Positions 34,097-43,131 of a stretch of DNA of 64,000 nucleotides are shown piece after piece. Position numbers and translations under genes: made by a program. The first letter of the stretch is position 1; every line of letters starts with the position of its first letter. Under the pieces are notes generated by a model. The model searched no databases, had not been told where the DNA came from, and worked only from the letters and a program-made list of their open reading frames with translations. The stretch is from Shimazuella alba (lineage in GTDB: Bacteria > Bacillota > Bacilli > Thermoactinomycetales > Thermoactinomycetaceae). Location of the stretch: positions 1-64,000 of the forward strand of contig NZ_WUUL01000007.1 of the NCBI RefSeq assembly GCF_009831235.1, read 5' to 3'.

Positions 34097-35698
34097 TTAA
34101 GAAACATTTTCGCCTGGCGGCACCACTGTTTTTAAAGGCTCTACCTCAGGAATAGGAAACAATTCACTCAAAGTAACCGTTCGTCCTGACTCATTTTTAA
34201 AGATAATATGATCTCTGGTAAATCGCTTTGGACTGTCCAACCCGCTTGCGGCTGCAAGTGCGAACAAGCCAAAACGCATACTGATAATGTAGTTCATCAC
34301 ACGCCATTTCTTCTCTTCTGGAACCAGTGCGTCTTGTAGTTTTGGATTGGTCGTTGCTACTCCAGCAGGACAATGTCCGGTATGGCACTGCAAAGCCATA
34401 ATACAACCGCTTGCCATCATAAAACCACGAGCAGAGTTTACAGCATCTGCCCCAATCGCCATTGCAATCGCCACTTTATCTGGTGAAATTAGTTTGCCTG
34501 AAGCAAAAATCTTAAAATTATCGCGAACTCCATAGCGATAAGCTGTATCCACAAAAGTAATCAAACCGGGAATAAGTGGAAGTCCCATCGAATCTGCCAT
34601 CGACTTGTATGTTGCACCCGATCCACCTTCTCCACCATCAATCGTAAAGAAATCTGGATAAATGTTAAGTCGGATCATAGTCTCAAAAAACTCATTTAAG
34701 ATTTGCTGTTGTCCGATCACGAGCTTCAAACCTATTGGTTTTCCACCCTTTTCTTGCAGTTGGCGGACAAACAGTAATGCTTGTTCTGGATTTGTCAGAA
34801 AGGAAAATCGGTTAGGTGAATTAATCGTTTTTCCAAGCGGTACATTTCGGACTGCTGCTATTTTCGCATTTACTTTCTTGCCTTCTAGATGTCCGCCACG
34901 TATTTTTGCACCTTGAGCAAATTTTAGTTCAAATGCTTTGATATTTTGCTCTGCTGCTTTCTTCTCAAATTGTTCCCAAGAAAATTGACCAGCTTCATCG
35001 CGATACCCAAACAGCCCGGGTCCAATCTGTGCTACTACATCTGCACCAGTTTGTAGGTGTTCGGGAATGACGCCCCCTTCTCCGGTGTTGATCCAAGATC
35101 CTCCAGCCATAGAAGCCCCATATCCTGTGGACAGAATATAATTTTCACCAATAGAGCCATATGAAGTAGCAGAAGCACCAAACATTCCATCTAATCTCCA
35201 TGGATTCTTTCGATTTGGTCCAACAATGATAAGGTCCTCTTCTGGATATAACCATTTGGGAGTTTTATCCGTAATCATTTTTTCCTTACGGGTAAACACT
35301 CCTTCTTTTTCAATCTGATATTTTTTTGCTTGAACAACATCTGCGTTGTTTACTTTTAATTCTTCTTGTAAAAGTGGAAACATCGAGTTAGCAATATAAT
35401 AACCCGACTCATGGAAATCTTGTTTGGAACCAAAACCGAGTAAATCGGTACGATACTTGGCGGAGAAAATCAAACCAATAAATTCATAACGAGAAAATGG
35501 CTTACCTGAACGATCATCATCAAACCAATACTGCCTGAATTCCGGTCCTAGCTTCTCTAAAAAATATCTCAGCCATCCTAAAAAAGGATGTGATCGAATA
35601 ATAGAATGTTGTGGTTTACGGGAAATAAAATGCATCATGACAAATAGACCAACTGCTAAAACCACTAGTACTAGCAGGGCTATTAACAGATAAAACAT
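34097..35698 (-). CDS. FMN-binding glutamate synthase family protein (YerD-like)
   Basis: 533 residues. An N-terminal membrane segment (LLIALLVLVVLAVGLFVMM) is followed by a glutamate synthase alpha-subunit-type FMN domain. The motifs include GEGGVIPEHLQTGADVVAQI, QGAKIRGGHLEGKKVNAKIA, TIDGGEGGSGATYKSMADS and a Cys cluster GCIMALQCHTGHCPAGVATT. The domain resembles the FMN/Fe-S part of GltB without the amidotransferase half, as in Bacillus YerD. The real substrate of these stand-alone proteins is not settled. GGAGGATTATC precedes the ATG. Single-gene unit with its own terminator. Confidence 0.88.
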   Translation of the reverse strand: MFYLLIALLVLVVLAVGLFVMMHFISRKPQHSIIRSHPFLGWLRYFLEKLGPEFRQYWFDDDRSGKPFSRYEFIGLIFSAKYRTDLLGFGSKQDFHESGYYIANSMFPLLQEELKVNNADVVQAKKYQIEKEGVFTRKEKMITDKTPKWLYPEEDLIIVGPNRKNPWRLDGMFGASATSYGSIGENYILSTGYGASMAGGSWINTGEGGVIPEHLQTGADVVAQIGPGLFGYRDEAGQFSWEQFEKKAAEQNIKAFELKFAQGAKIRGGHLEGKKVNAKIAAVRNVPLGKTINSPNRFSFLTNPEQALLFVRQLQEKGGKPIGLKLVIGQQQILNEFFETMIRLNIYPDFFTIDGGEGGSGATYKSMADSMGLPLIPGLITFVDTAYRYGVRDNFKIFASGKLISPDKVAIAMAIGADAVNSARGFMMASGCIMALQCHTGHCPAGVATTNPKLQDALVPEEKKWRVMNYIISMRFGLFALAAASGLDSPKRFTRDHIIFKNESGRTVTLSELFPIPEVEPLKTVVPPGENVS

Positions 35699-35780
35699 GA
35701 TAATCCTCCATTCGCAAGGAAAAGAAATAACTTCTTTACCACAATAGTAACACGAAAAGAAAGATTTAATTTATTACAAA

Positions 35781-38381
35781 TTATAGCCTTGGGTCAACTG
35801 CATCTGCTTCCATTGCCAATGTACCTAAAACACATTCATGTATCCGTCCGAGCGACTGACGATTGACAAACCGCTTAATACCTTCTATACCAAGTGCAAA
35901 TTCGCGTATTGCTTTCTTTTGCTTTTTGCTTGTATTGCGTTGTTTTAATCGTACTAAATTTGCTTGGTCTAAATAATCCATCCCATATATAATATGCAGG
36001 TAACTTGCTCCTCTGACTTTGATCGCAGGTTGGACTAGGTTTCCTTTTTGATTCCGTTCAAGAAACTGGAGTGGTTTTACGACAAATCCCTCATGTCCGT
36101 CTCGAGTGATCTCCTCCCACCATGCAATCGCTTCTTGCTCCGATTGTTCATCTTTTATCACTCGATAAGCTGTTTCCACTATTAGCGAAGAATGCTCACT
36201 CAGTTCTTTACTTCTATCCATATGCCACAAATGCGTTTGGTCAAAAAATGTTTTTCCACTATGGGCAAGTATATGAAAAGGAGCAATTTCTATCCCTTCC
36301 AAGCCTTCTGTCTCCCATATGTACTGTTGAAAACTTTCCCGAAAAGTGTCAGTGTGCTGTAATTGTTCCTTTGTCTCCTCTATCCATGTATCAACAGCTG
36401 CACCATTATCTCGGGCAGCTTGAAGATACTCCATCCGCTTTGTTCGATCTAACAAAGCCATTTCTCCCACGTGTGCATACTGTTTTTGAATCAGTTCTTT
36501 TGCTTTCAGATTCCATGGAAGAATCTCAGCATCTAAGAGCACAAACTCTGTTTGGTGTTTTGTAAAATAAGGTTGAAGATCTTCTTGTAATTGCTGTAAA
36601 ACTTTGTGTCCGAGTGGTTTTTGAAAAAACGCACGACCTGTTCGAGTATAAATCACGCCTTTTGTCTCTCGCCCAATATATTTTTTTGCAGCTTTGTCAT
36701 TTTGAAAAATGAGCAAAACACCACGACTTCCCATATGTTTCTTCTCCACAATCATCTCGCTAACATCTTGGGAACGGTAATAAGAGAATGCCTCGCTGGG
36801 ATGCTCCAAATAAGTTTGCAATGATGAAACTTGGGGCGTAGGGCTCATCGTAGGTGGAATATAGACTAATTCTTCCAGTGAGACCGTAAAGTGAGAAAGA
36901 TCGTCCAAAGCTGTTTTTACCATTTTTCCTGGTATTTTCACTTCCCCAAAAACTTCTGTTAAGACAGAATACCCATCGATAAGAGCACCTAAATTTGGTG
37001 GAGCCAGACGCATCTCTTCCCATTTTTGCAAAGGATTGTCCGCAACTTTCGCATAATCTTGCTTTGCTGGAACCATCACGAAATCTCTTTCTGGAAAACG
37101 GAAAGCTGTCAAGTTCCCTCCAAACACTACTCCTTGGTCAATGTTGACTGTATTTTGCACAAAGATCGGTTGAGGTTTGGGATCATGCCCCCAGATAATC
37201 AATTGTTTGCTATGGTGCTGATGAAACCAATCTTTACGGATCGGCTTCCCACTTGCATCTATACCCTGCACATCCCCATATCGACAAAAATCACTAATCG
37301 ATTTCGAATGTTTCCCAATAAATTTATCTTTGATACCTGCGTGTACAACCACAGCAATATCGATTCCGTTATTCCGGATCACATAGTGAGAAGGAGCTTG
37401 CAGCAACATCTGTCTATAGGCATCTTTGCGTTCATTGGTTTGTTCGGCTCCATTTTCTGCTTCAAAACGATCAAATTCTGCAACTAATTCTTCGTCACCA
37501 TGCTGCATCTTTACTTTTCTTCCATCTAACCATCTAGCAATCTTCCATCCATGATTGCTATCAATCATGTAAGCTAATCCTGCTTGAATATGTTGATAAA
37601 AAAATTCCATGGAAGCGATTGATTTTGGACCTCTGCTCATGATATCTCCTACAGAAACAATTTTACGCCCTTCTGGGTGGATATACAGTCCCTCATCACT
37701 CTGTTCATAACCTAATTTAGTGAGTAACTCCAGAAATTCATCAAAACAGCCATGTATATCTCCAATCACATCCAACCCATTGGCTACATCCAATATAAAG
37801 CGATCCGACTTCCGTTCAAAAGTTATGTTGCCCAGCTCTTCTGCTTGGAGAATGTATTGCGCAGAATATCCTTCTTTCTTCAAATATTTTACTTGTCGTT
37901 TAAAAACTTGTTGTTGTTGGCGAATGCGTTTTTTACCTCTCGGATGTTCTCGAACTTCATCCCACATTAATAGCTCTGATTCTGTTGCTTCTATTGCAAT
38001 AACAGATATAGGTACATGTTGTTTGCGTGCCAGTTGCACAAAACGAAGTCGATCATCGGACTGAAGATGCGTTGCATCTATGATCGTTAGTTTATTTAAC
38101 TCACATCGTCTTGCTACCATATAATCTAACGCTTCAAATGCTAATTTGGAAATTCGTTGGTACTCATCATATAAAACATCTGCTTCTTCTCTGGGATGAT
38201 CCTTCCAATCCATAAAAGCTTTATCGCTTAACATCAGACGAAATTGATCAGAGCTAACTACTTCCGAAGCTAATAATACCCCTTCTTCCACCAAACGTTT
38301 TAGCAGCGTTGTCTTCCCACTACTCGATGGTCCCATCATCAATACAATTCCTGCATGTGGGAGCAATATTTTTTTAGGCAT
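35781..38381 (-). CDS. pnkp: Polynucleotide kinase-phosphatase-ligase of bacterial RNA repair
   Basis: 866 residues from ATG 38381, which overlaps the hen1 stop by 8 nt. The 5'-OH kinase has P-loop GPSSSGKTT (residues 17-25) and Asp45 in SSDQFR. The calcineurin-like 2',3'-phosphatase has GDIHGCFDE (207-215), GDIMSRGPKS (245-254), DSNHGWK, HAGIKDKF and WGHDP. The C-terminal nucleotidyltransferase/ligase has KHMGSRG, with the adenylated Lys at 548, and later EGFVVKP. Together with Hen1 it heals and seals cleaved RNA such as ribotoxin-cut tRNA. The phosphatase loop DSNHGWK differs from the usual GNHD motif and is the variant I would check. All three domains look complete. Confidence 0.95.
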   Translation of the reverse strand: MPKKILLPHAGIVLMMGPSSSGKTTLLKRLVEEGVLLASEVVSSDQFRLMLSDKAFMDWKDHPREEADVLYDEYQRISKLAFEALDYMVARRCELNKLTIIDATHLQSDDRLRFVQLARKQHVPISVIAIEATESELLMWDEVREHPRGKKRIRQQQQVFKRQVKYLKKEGYSAQYILQAEELGNITFERKSDRFILDVANGLDVIGDIHGCFDEFLELLTKLGYEQSDEGLYIHPEGRKIVSVGDIMSRGPKSIASMEFFYQHIQAGLAYMIDSNHGWKIARWLDGRKVKMQHGDEELVAEFDRFEAENGAEQTNERKDAYRQMLLQAPSHYVIRNNGIDIAVVVHAGIKDKFIGKHSKSISDFCRYGDVQGIDASGKPIRKDWFHQHHSKQLIIWGHDPKPQPIFVQNTVNIDQGVVFGGNLTAFRFPERDFVMVPAKQDYAKVADNPLQKWEEMRLAPPNLGALIDGYSVLTEVFGEVKIPGKMVKTALDDLSHFTVSLEELVYIPPTMSPTPQVSSLQTYLEHPSEAFSYYRSQDVSEMIVEKKHMGSRGVLLIFQNDKAAKKYIGRETKGVIYTRTGRAFFQKPLGHKVLQQLQEDLQPYFTKHQTEFVLLDAEILPWNLKAKELIQKQYAHVGEMALLDRTKRMEYLQAARDNGAAVDTWIEETKEQLQHTDTFRESFQQYIWETEGLEGIEIAPFHILAHSGKTFFDQTHLWHMDRSKELSEHSSLIVETAYRVIKDEQSEQEAIAWWEEITRDGHEGFVVKPLQFLERNQKGNLVQPAIKVRGASYLHIIYGMDYLDQANLVRLKQRNTSKKQKKAIREFALGIEGIKRFVNRQSLGRIHECVLGTLAMEADAVDPRL

Positions 38382-39747
38382 TATTCTTCCTCTCCTTTCT
38401 TGTAAAAACCGCCATTTGCGTCGGAAATCCAAACTGCTCATGCTCCTCACCGATTCCAATGATGGAAAAAGAGTAAACATCATTTGCAGTCCATGATTCA
38501 CACCAGCTTGCAAACTGTGCTCGTGTCCATTCAAACCGATGATCACTATGGCGAAATTCTTTTTGCATTTCGTATACTTGATTATACTCTCGGTTTGGTG
38601 TAGTTACGATCAAGGTACTCGGCTGATAGTAAGTAAAAATGGTTTGAAATACAGATGGCAAACGATGATCATCGATATGTTCCATGACTTCGCATAAAAT
38701 CATCACATCTTTTTGACGCAAACGATCGTCGGCATAGAATAAGGAACCAACTACAGGGGTTGGGGCTACAAATCCCTCACTTCGCTTTGCTTTTTCAAAA
38801 CGTTGCAAAGCACGAAGTTGGGATTTTTGCGATGGTTCAACAGCTAAAATCTCTTGTACTCCTGCCAAAAAACCTAAGCGAGTCGAGAGTTTTCCTTCAC
38901 CAGATCCAAAATCAACCACTTTTCCTTTCTTCGGCAATCGTTGGATAACATCGATAATTGCTTCATATCGCAAGTCGTTCAGCCTCACTTTTGGAGGACT
39001 TGGCTCTTTGGTTTCTTTGCTATCATCTGTACGAAGTTCAAACTTCGATTTATGGACCAGAGGAGAATAGCGCAAAGCTCGTTTGAGGATTAAATTGCGA
39101 AGTGGATGTTCTTCCAACCAGCCTTCTCCATGGCGATTTAATTTCTCTATTTCTCTCTCATCGATAAAATAATGTTTATAGTTATCGAGGACTGGGATTA
39201 ATACTAAAATATGTTTTAAGGCGTTTTGCAGCGTTTGTTTCCCTTGAATCGAAAAGTATTTTGCAGAGCTTTGTTCTTTCATTTTCACGACGTAATCGAT
39301 ATTTCCATACTCGATGGAAACCTCATATCCCATTGGGGCAAAGAGCGCTTCGATCGTCTCTTCTTTTAGCTGAGTAGCTACAGGTCCAAACTGCAATTCG
39401 ATATCAAAGGCGTGATCTACCCACTTTTTATATTCTTCTTGCGGTTTTCCATTGATTGCTGTTCCCAAAGCACTGCGTATGTATGTGAGAAACAGACTGC
39501 TGACAGCAAACTCTCTATCATTGATATAGCTTGTAATATCATAAGCATCAGGAGAATTTCGGATCAAAGCTATTGGGTCTGGCTCTGCATAAAGAAACAC
39601 ATTCACTTCTTCTTCTTCAAATCGACTATATACCAACCGTACAGTCGCTTCTTTTTCTTTGCGTTCATACAAATTATTCGGGTTTTTTGCAAGTAAGTAG
39701 GAGACTATTTGGGCATGAGGACCTTTTACTTTTATGGCAAGTTGCAT
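38374..39747 (-). CDS. hen1: 3'-terminal RNA ribose 2'-O-methyltransferase Hen1
   Basis: 457 residues from ATG 39747; upstream in-frame codons lack family similarity. The N-terminal domain (MQLAIKVKGPHAQIVSYLL ... SYINDREFAVSSLFLTYIR) is the Hen1-specific region that supports Pnkp ligation. The C-terminal methyltransferase has KVVDFGSGEGKLSTRL and the Mn-binding ExxEH motif in LCEVMEHIDDHRL. It methylates the 2'-OH at the cleavage site before sealing, so the repaired RNA cannot be cut again at that bond. The stop overlaps the start of pnkp (ATGCCTAA), which indicates translational coupling. The promoter lies in 39750-39900. Confidence 0.94.
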   Translation of the reverse strand: MQLAIKVKGPHAQIVSYLLAKNPNNLYERKEKEATVRLVYSRFEEEEVNVFLYAEPDPIALIRNSPDAYDITSYINDREFAVSSLFLTYIRSALGTAINGKPQEEYKKWVDHAFDIELQFGPVATQLKEETIEALFAPMGYEVSIEYGNIDYVVKMKEQSSAKYFSIQGKQTLQNALKHILVLIPVLDNYKHYFIDEREIEKLNRHGEGWLEEHPLRNLILKRALRYSPLVHKSKFELRTDDSKETKEPSPPKVRLNDLRYEAIIDVIQRLPKKGKVVDFGSGEGKLSTRLGFLAGVQEILAVEPSQKSQLRALQRFEKAKRSEGFVAPTPVVGSLFYADDRLRQKDVMILCEVMEHIDDHRLPSVFQTIFTYYQPSTLIVTTPNREYNQVYEMQKEFRHSDHRFEWTRAQFASWCESWTANDVYSFSIIGIGEEHEQFGFPTQMAVFTRKERKNNA

Positions 39748-39873
39748 GGTACTAGACTCACTTTCTTTCCGTAAGAATAATAAAATTGATGAGAATCTTA
39801 CCATTTTAGCATATATTTTTCTATCCTTTTTGAATTAGAAAAGATACTTTTAACTTTTTCATACACTCTCCAA

Positions 39874-39902
39874 TTGAAAACCTTTTTAAACTATTAGATA
39901 CT
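39874..39902 (+). promoter_or_regulatory. Promoter of the 250-aa cassette gene
   Basis: TTGAAA (39874-39879), a 17-nt spacer and GATACT (39897-39902) form a good sigma-A-type promoter 47 nt ahead of the ATG at 39949. Confidence 0.65.
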
Positions 39903-39948
39903 TATAGGAGAAAGATCCTGCATCGACTCATCACACACTAGGAGTCAC

Positions 39949-40701
39949 ATGTCCAACGAGAGCACCTACAGAAGCTTCATGAAGAAAGCCGAAAAGCTCA
40001 AAAAAGATGCTTTTGATGCTTTTTCCAAATCCGATCAGGAGATGAATAACAATCGCCCACGAAGTGCAAAGAGGTATACAGAAACTGCTTTTCGTAAGCT
40101 GAATGAGGCGAAAGAGGCAGCTGATGTAAATGCCCGTTATTGGGCAAAAGAAGCTCAGCGAGCTGTAGAGAACGCCCATGAAAGTGACAAACGAAAAGCA
40201 AAGCAGCTCGAGGATAAGATCGATGTATTCTTGGCATCTGTTGCTGAGGAGATCATCAAGGAAACTCGTAATGCTCAGCAGGAAGCCGAAGCAGCGATTC
40301 GTTCGAAAGATAAGAAGAAGACGCGATCTGCTGCTGAGAAGGTTCGACGAAAGACCGCTGCTGCAATGGAGTGGTCGTCTGAAACTGCTCAAGCAAGGGC
40401 GATTGAGCTGGCTGGAAATCAGATTAATGAGAAACTCTGGCAATGTGCTACTCAGTATAAGATGGAGGGACTTATTTCCTTTATCTTTGCTCTTCCTCCG
40501 GGCTCTTCGTTTGTAGGGAAGGCAGCAGCACGAGAAGCACATGCCTTTTATCTCAGAAATGATGGTCCTGAAAAGCTGTATCTGATCTGGGAAAAAACAA
40601 AAGACGTGGTCAGTGGTCGAGACGGAAGGCCTACTTGTGTGAGCTGTGACAATGGTGGTAGATACGGTGCCTGTACATGTGGAAGGAATGTCCGTTACTA
40701 A
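39949..40701 (+). CDS. Orphan cassette gene, coiled-coil protein with Cys tail (250 aa)
   Basis: ATG 39949 follows AGGAGTCAC. Residues 1-155 are almost entirely charged helix (KKAEKLKKDAFDAFSKSDQE, KLNEAKEAADVNARYWAKE, EAAIRSKDKKKTRSAAEKV), a long coiled coil. Residues 175-205 include a hydrophobic stretch (GLISFIFALPPGSSFVGKAA), and the end is a Cys-rich tail (PTCVSCDNGGRYGACTCGR) that may bind zinc. The fold is reminiscent of phage structural or scaffold-like proteins, but no family is recognised. Codons are richer in G/C endings than those of hen1/pnkp beside it. It has its own promoter and a 13-bp stem-loop after it, and is the longest cassette gene. Confidence 0.75.
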   Translation: MSNESTYRSFMKKAEKLKKDAFDAFSKSDQEMNNNRPRSAKRYTETAFRKLNEAKEAADVNARYWAKEAQRAVENAHESDKRKAKQLEDKIDVFLASVAEEIIKETRNAQQEAEAAIRSKDKKKTRSAAEKVRRKTAAAMEWSSETAQARAIELAGNQINEKLWQCATQYKMEGLISFIFALPPGSSFVGKAAAREAHAFYLRNDGPEKLYLIWEKTKDVVSGRDGRPTCVSCDNGGRYGACTCGRNVRY

Positions 40702-40722
40702 GAGGTAACTCAGAGTAACACG

Positions 40723-40754
40723 GCGGGCAGTAGACAAAGACGTCTACTGCCCGC
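40723..40754 (+). terminator. Stem-loop ending the 39.9-kb cassette
   Basis: GCGGGCAGTAGAC pairs perfectly with GTCTACTGCCCGC around a 6-nt loop; no T tract follows. Confidence 0.8.
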
Positions 40755-40822
40755 ACTCATTTACAAAGTTCTCTTTTTATGCAAATATCATTTTATCCAT
40801 CATTTCATCAAAGGAGACAACC

Positions 40823-41157
40823 ATGCACTACCCACTTCTTGCAGATCTACTGATCAAACCAATCTTCGAAATCCTCTCCAAAATCCCAATCATCACATTG
40901 TCACAGCTATTATCGTTTTCTTATTCCTCTTTACCCTTGGAATCCAATACTTATCGATAGCCTTGCGTACGCGAAGCATCTATGATGTACCCGTACAGCG
41001 TTATTCCATCTTCACGCGATGGGCAATAAAACAAGCATTACCAAAGACGAATAAAAACTATGGTCTGTTTCGCTTTATGCTAGCTATCGTTGGAATTGCT
41101 TTTATTATCACCCCAATTATTGTATGTGTGGTAGAAATAAACCGAGCTATAGGTTAA
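40823..41157 (+). pseudogene. Small membrane protein, frameshifted
   Basis: AAAGGAG precedes ATG 40823, which encodes MHYPLLADLLIKPIFEILSK and then runs to a stop at about 40960. From about 40895 a second frame takes over, giving TAIIVFLFLFTLGIQYLSIA, then RTRSIYDVPVQRYSIFTRWA and a last membrane segment FRFMLAIVGIAFIITPIIV. Reading both frames together gives a protein of about 110 residues with two membrane helices. A single frameshift, either real or a sequencing error, explains the split. The family is unknown. Confidence 0.5.
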
Positions 41158-41163
41158 GTGCAA

Positions 41164-41196
41164 AAACTCCCTTTTGGAAAAAACAAAAGGGAGTTT
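41164..41196. terminator. Bidirectional terminator
   Basis: AAACTCCCTTTTG and CAAAAGGGAGTTT form a perfect 13-bp stem with a 7-nt loop between two convergent membrane-protein genes. Confidence 0.85.
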
Positions 41197-41201
41197 GCTT
41201 A

Positions 41202-41555
41202 TTAGGAAACCAATTGCACAATAATTAATACAACCGCTAAAATCACATAAATAAATGCCCAGTATTCAATCGGGATAAAAAACAAAGAATGCCTTCCTTT
41301 TGAAACTACTTGCTGACCTGTTTGATCCACATATACTTTTGGCTTGTTCAGCTTTTTGCCTAACAGCCAAAGCACAACTGCAGCTGGTAAGAATAAGAGA
41401 TAACTGATCATTTTTGCTGCATCTGAATAGGAATCAACACCAAAAACAGAGGAAACACCATAACCGATAAATTGAAAAAGTGCCGCAATCACAACAACTA
41501 GGATTCCCCATCCGCGCCAAATAATCAAAAAAATCCCTCCCTTAAAAAGTGACAC
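41202..41555 (-). CDS. Small membrane protein (117 aa)
   Basis: 117 residues with three hydrophobic segments: GGIFLIIWRGWGILVVVIAA near 6-25, MISYLLFLPAAVVLWLLG near 48-65, and WAFIYVILAVVLIIVQLVS at the C-terminus. A short polar stretch, NKPKVYVDQTGQQVVSKGRH, lies between the last two. Small integral membrane proteins of this kind are common in Bacillota, and this one has no recognised function. GGGAGGGA is ahead of the ATG at 41555. The stem-loop at 41555-41582, which ends the neighbouring cassette gene, begins at its first base. Confidence 0.7.
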   Translation of the reverse strand: MSLFKGGIFLIIWRGWGILVVVIAALFQFIGYGVSSVFGVDSYSDAAKMISYLLFLPAAVVLWLLGKKLNKPKVYVDQTGQQVVSKGRHSLFFIPIEYWAFIYVILAVVLIIVQLVS

Positions 41556-41582
41556 CCCTCCACGTATTGCTACGTAAAGGGG
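41555..41582 (-). terminator. Stem-loop ending the cassette at 41.6 kb
   Basis: CCCCTCCACGTA and TACGTAAAGGGG pair with a 2-nt internal loop just beyond the stop of the minus-strand gene at 41589. Confidence 0.65.
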
Positions 41583-41588
41583 CTGCAG

Positions 41589-41834
41589 TCAGTTTCCTAC
41601 TCGGAAGATGATCGTAACCCGAAACGGATTGTTCTGGTCACGACGCACTTCCTTTACTTCATGAGGAAGAATGACATACTCCTCAGAACTATTGATCCCG
41701 TTTACCTGTATATCACCTTCGCCATGATACTTAGGAAGACGCTGCTTGGACGTTACCACAAGCTCTTCCCAGCTCCCGCGACGCCTCCAGGAGACCTCGC
41801 CACGGTAATTGGTGATAGACCTGATTCGAGACAT
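41589..41834 (-). CDS. Orphan cassette gene, basic beta-rich protein (81 aa)
   Basis: The start is ATG 41834 because AAAGGGA is 3-9 nt upstream; codons further upstream lack any signal. The product begins MSRIRSITNYRGEVSWRRRG, contains LPKYHGEGDIQVNGINSSEE and ends with a strand-like RVTIIFRVGN. It is basic, without Cys or membrane segments, and is probably mostly beta. Third positions are G/C-rich compared with the lipid kinase next to it. It has a GC-rich stem-loop behind it. A member of the scattered cassette set; the family is unknown. Confidence 0.7.
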   Translation of the reverse strand: MSRIRSITNYRGEVSWRRRGSWEELVVTSKQRLPKYHGEGDIQVNGINSSEEYVILPHEVKEVRRDQNNPFRVTIIFRVGN

Positions 41835-41914
41835 GGTTCCCTTTCTAGGTGAGACTGCTCCATTCAAACTAACATAATAATTATTATTTGTAAATTAATT
41901 CTCTACTGATTTCA

Positions 41915-42787
41915 TTATAGAAGGAAAATTCCATTTGGGATTATTTCTAAGCTGATGGTCTGATTGCCAACTTCTTCCCCATCAGCAAAAGCCCACATTT
42001 TTGGTTCTGTTTTCACGGTAGCTTGTTTCCCTTGTAAAAAAGTAACAGCAGGATGATCCACATGCTTCCCTGCATAAACTTTTGGAAAAACACGTAAAAA
42101 ATCGATTTTAGTTAGCTTGTGAACAATACAAAGATCAATCAACCCATCTGTTGGATTTGCGTGTGGTGTAATCATCATCCCACCACCTAAACTTTTTGCA
42201 TTGGACATGGTTACTAACCAAACATTTTCAAAACGGTAATCGTTTTCATCTAATTGCAGCTCTAAAGTGTAAGGTTGGAAACTTTTTAGAGATAACAACG
42301 CACCAAAAAAATAACTCGCTTTGCCCAAGCCTTTCTTCCAATTCGATGCATCCACCAATCGAGAAACATATCCATCAAACCCAGCACTAATATAACAAAG
42401 CACTACCCGGTTATCCGCTAAAATGATATCTGACTGTTTCACCTCATGCTGTGCGATTCGTTGCCATGCTTGGATTGGATCAAAGGGAATACTCCACTCT
42501 CTGGCAAAATCATTTCCCGTTCCAGCTGGCACATAGCCTAATGGAACATTACTTTTATACAAACCATTAGCAACCTCATGTACCGTCCCATCTCCACCAA
42601 CAGCCACCACAGCGGTCCACTGGTTTTGATCAGTCGCGGTTTTCGCTAAGTGGATAGCTTCGCCTTTTTCTTTGGTAAACTTCACATCATACATTACATC
42701 CGTTTGCTTTAAGACCGATTCTACTTGTTGCCAGCTAGTAATTCCCTTTCCTCTGCCCGCATGTGGATTTACGATAAATTGATACAC
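41915..42787 (-). CDS. Diacylglycerol kinase-family lipid kinase (YegS/BmrU-like)
   Basis: 290 residues from GTG 42787, chosen because AAGGAAGG lies 5 nt upstream and family members begin with a strand such as VYQFIVNPHAGRGKG. The catalytic DAGK motif is AVVAVGGDGTVHEVANGLYK, followed by PLGYVPAGTGNDFAREWSIP, which binds the nucleotide. The C-terminal beta-sandwich carries GGMMITPHANPTDGLIDLC. It phosphorylates a lipid such as diacylglycerol at the membrane. An in-frame ATG at 42823 would add 12 residues but lacks a ribosome binding site. The gene stands alone between two cassette genes. Confidence 0.9.
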   Translation of the reverse strand: MYQFIVNPHAGRGKGITSWQQVESVLKQTDVMYDVKFTKEKGEAIHLAKTATDQNQWTAVVAVGGDGTVHEVANGLYKSNVPLGYVPAGTGNDFAREWSIPFDPIQAWQRIAQHEVKQSDIILADNRVVLCYISAGFDGYVSRLVDASNWKKGLGKASYFFGALLSLKSFQPYTLELQLDENDYRFENVWLVTMSNAKSLGGGMMITPHANPTDGLIDLCIVHKLTKIDFLRVFPKVYAGKHVDHPAVTFLQGKQATVKTEPKMWAFADGEEVGNQTISLEIIPNGIFLL

Positions 42788-42922
42788 GTTTTCCTTCCTT
42801 TCTGTGAGGAAGCTTTTCTTCATTATACCGAGAATTGCAGCTGAGATAGAAAAAAAGATTGTGAATGCTACGATACTTCTGGTATTTTTAGATTAGATAC
42901 TACCAACCATCTTAGGAGAGCA

Positions 42923-43084
42923 ATGTCCGACGTTTACTCGCAGCAGAGTGTGGAAGAGCTGGAAGAGAAGATCGAAGAGATCAAGACTGCTCTCGACAAT
43001 GCTAAGCAAGCTGACCTCGCCAAAGCGCTGAGTAATCAGCTGACCGAACTCCGAACAGCACTAGCGAAGAAGCGTGCAGCCTAA
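42923..43084 (+). CDS. Orphan cassette gene, small coiled-coil protein (53 aa)
   Basis: ATG 42923 follows TTAGGAGAG. The product starts MSDVYSQQSVEELEEKIEEI and continues as a single amphipathic helix (KTALDNAKQADLAKALSN) ending in LTELRTALAKKRAA. A GATACT -10-like box lies 30 nt ahead of the start. The codons are strongly G/C-ending (GAG, AAG, CTC, GAC, ATC). A 12-bp stem-loop follows 9 nt after the stop. A short helical protein like this may act by binding a partner. The family is unknown; it belongs to the cassette set. Confidence 0.7.
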   Translation: MSDVYSQQSVEELEEKIEEIKTALDNAKQADLAKALSNQLTELRTALAKKRAA

Positions 43085-43092
43085 GACGGCAA

Positions 43093-43121
43093 GCGGCTCC
43101 ATCTTAAGTAGATGGAGCCGC
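43093..43121. terminator. Stem-loop ending the 42.9-kb cassette
   Basis: GCGGCTCCATCT and AGATGGAGCCGC form a perfect 12-bp stem with a 5-nt loop, between convergent genes. No T tract. Confidence 0.8.
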
Positions 43122-43131
43122 GCGATTTGTA

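Noticed and set aside
36122-36565. 147-codon plus-strand frame inside pnkp
   Set aside because: Antisense to the conserved ligase domain; no start signal.
39931-40737. 268-codon minus-strand frame
   Set aside because: Antisense shadow of the G/C-biased coiled-coil gene at 39949, which has a promoter and a ribosome binding site.
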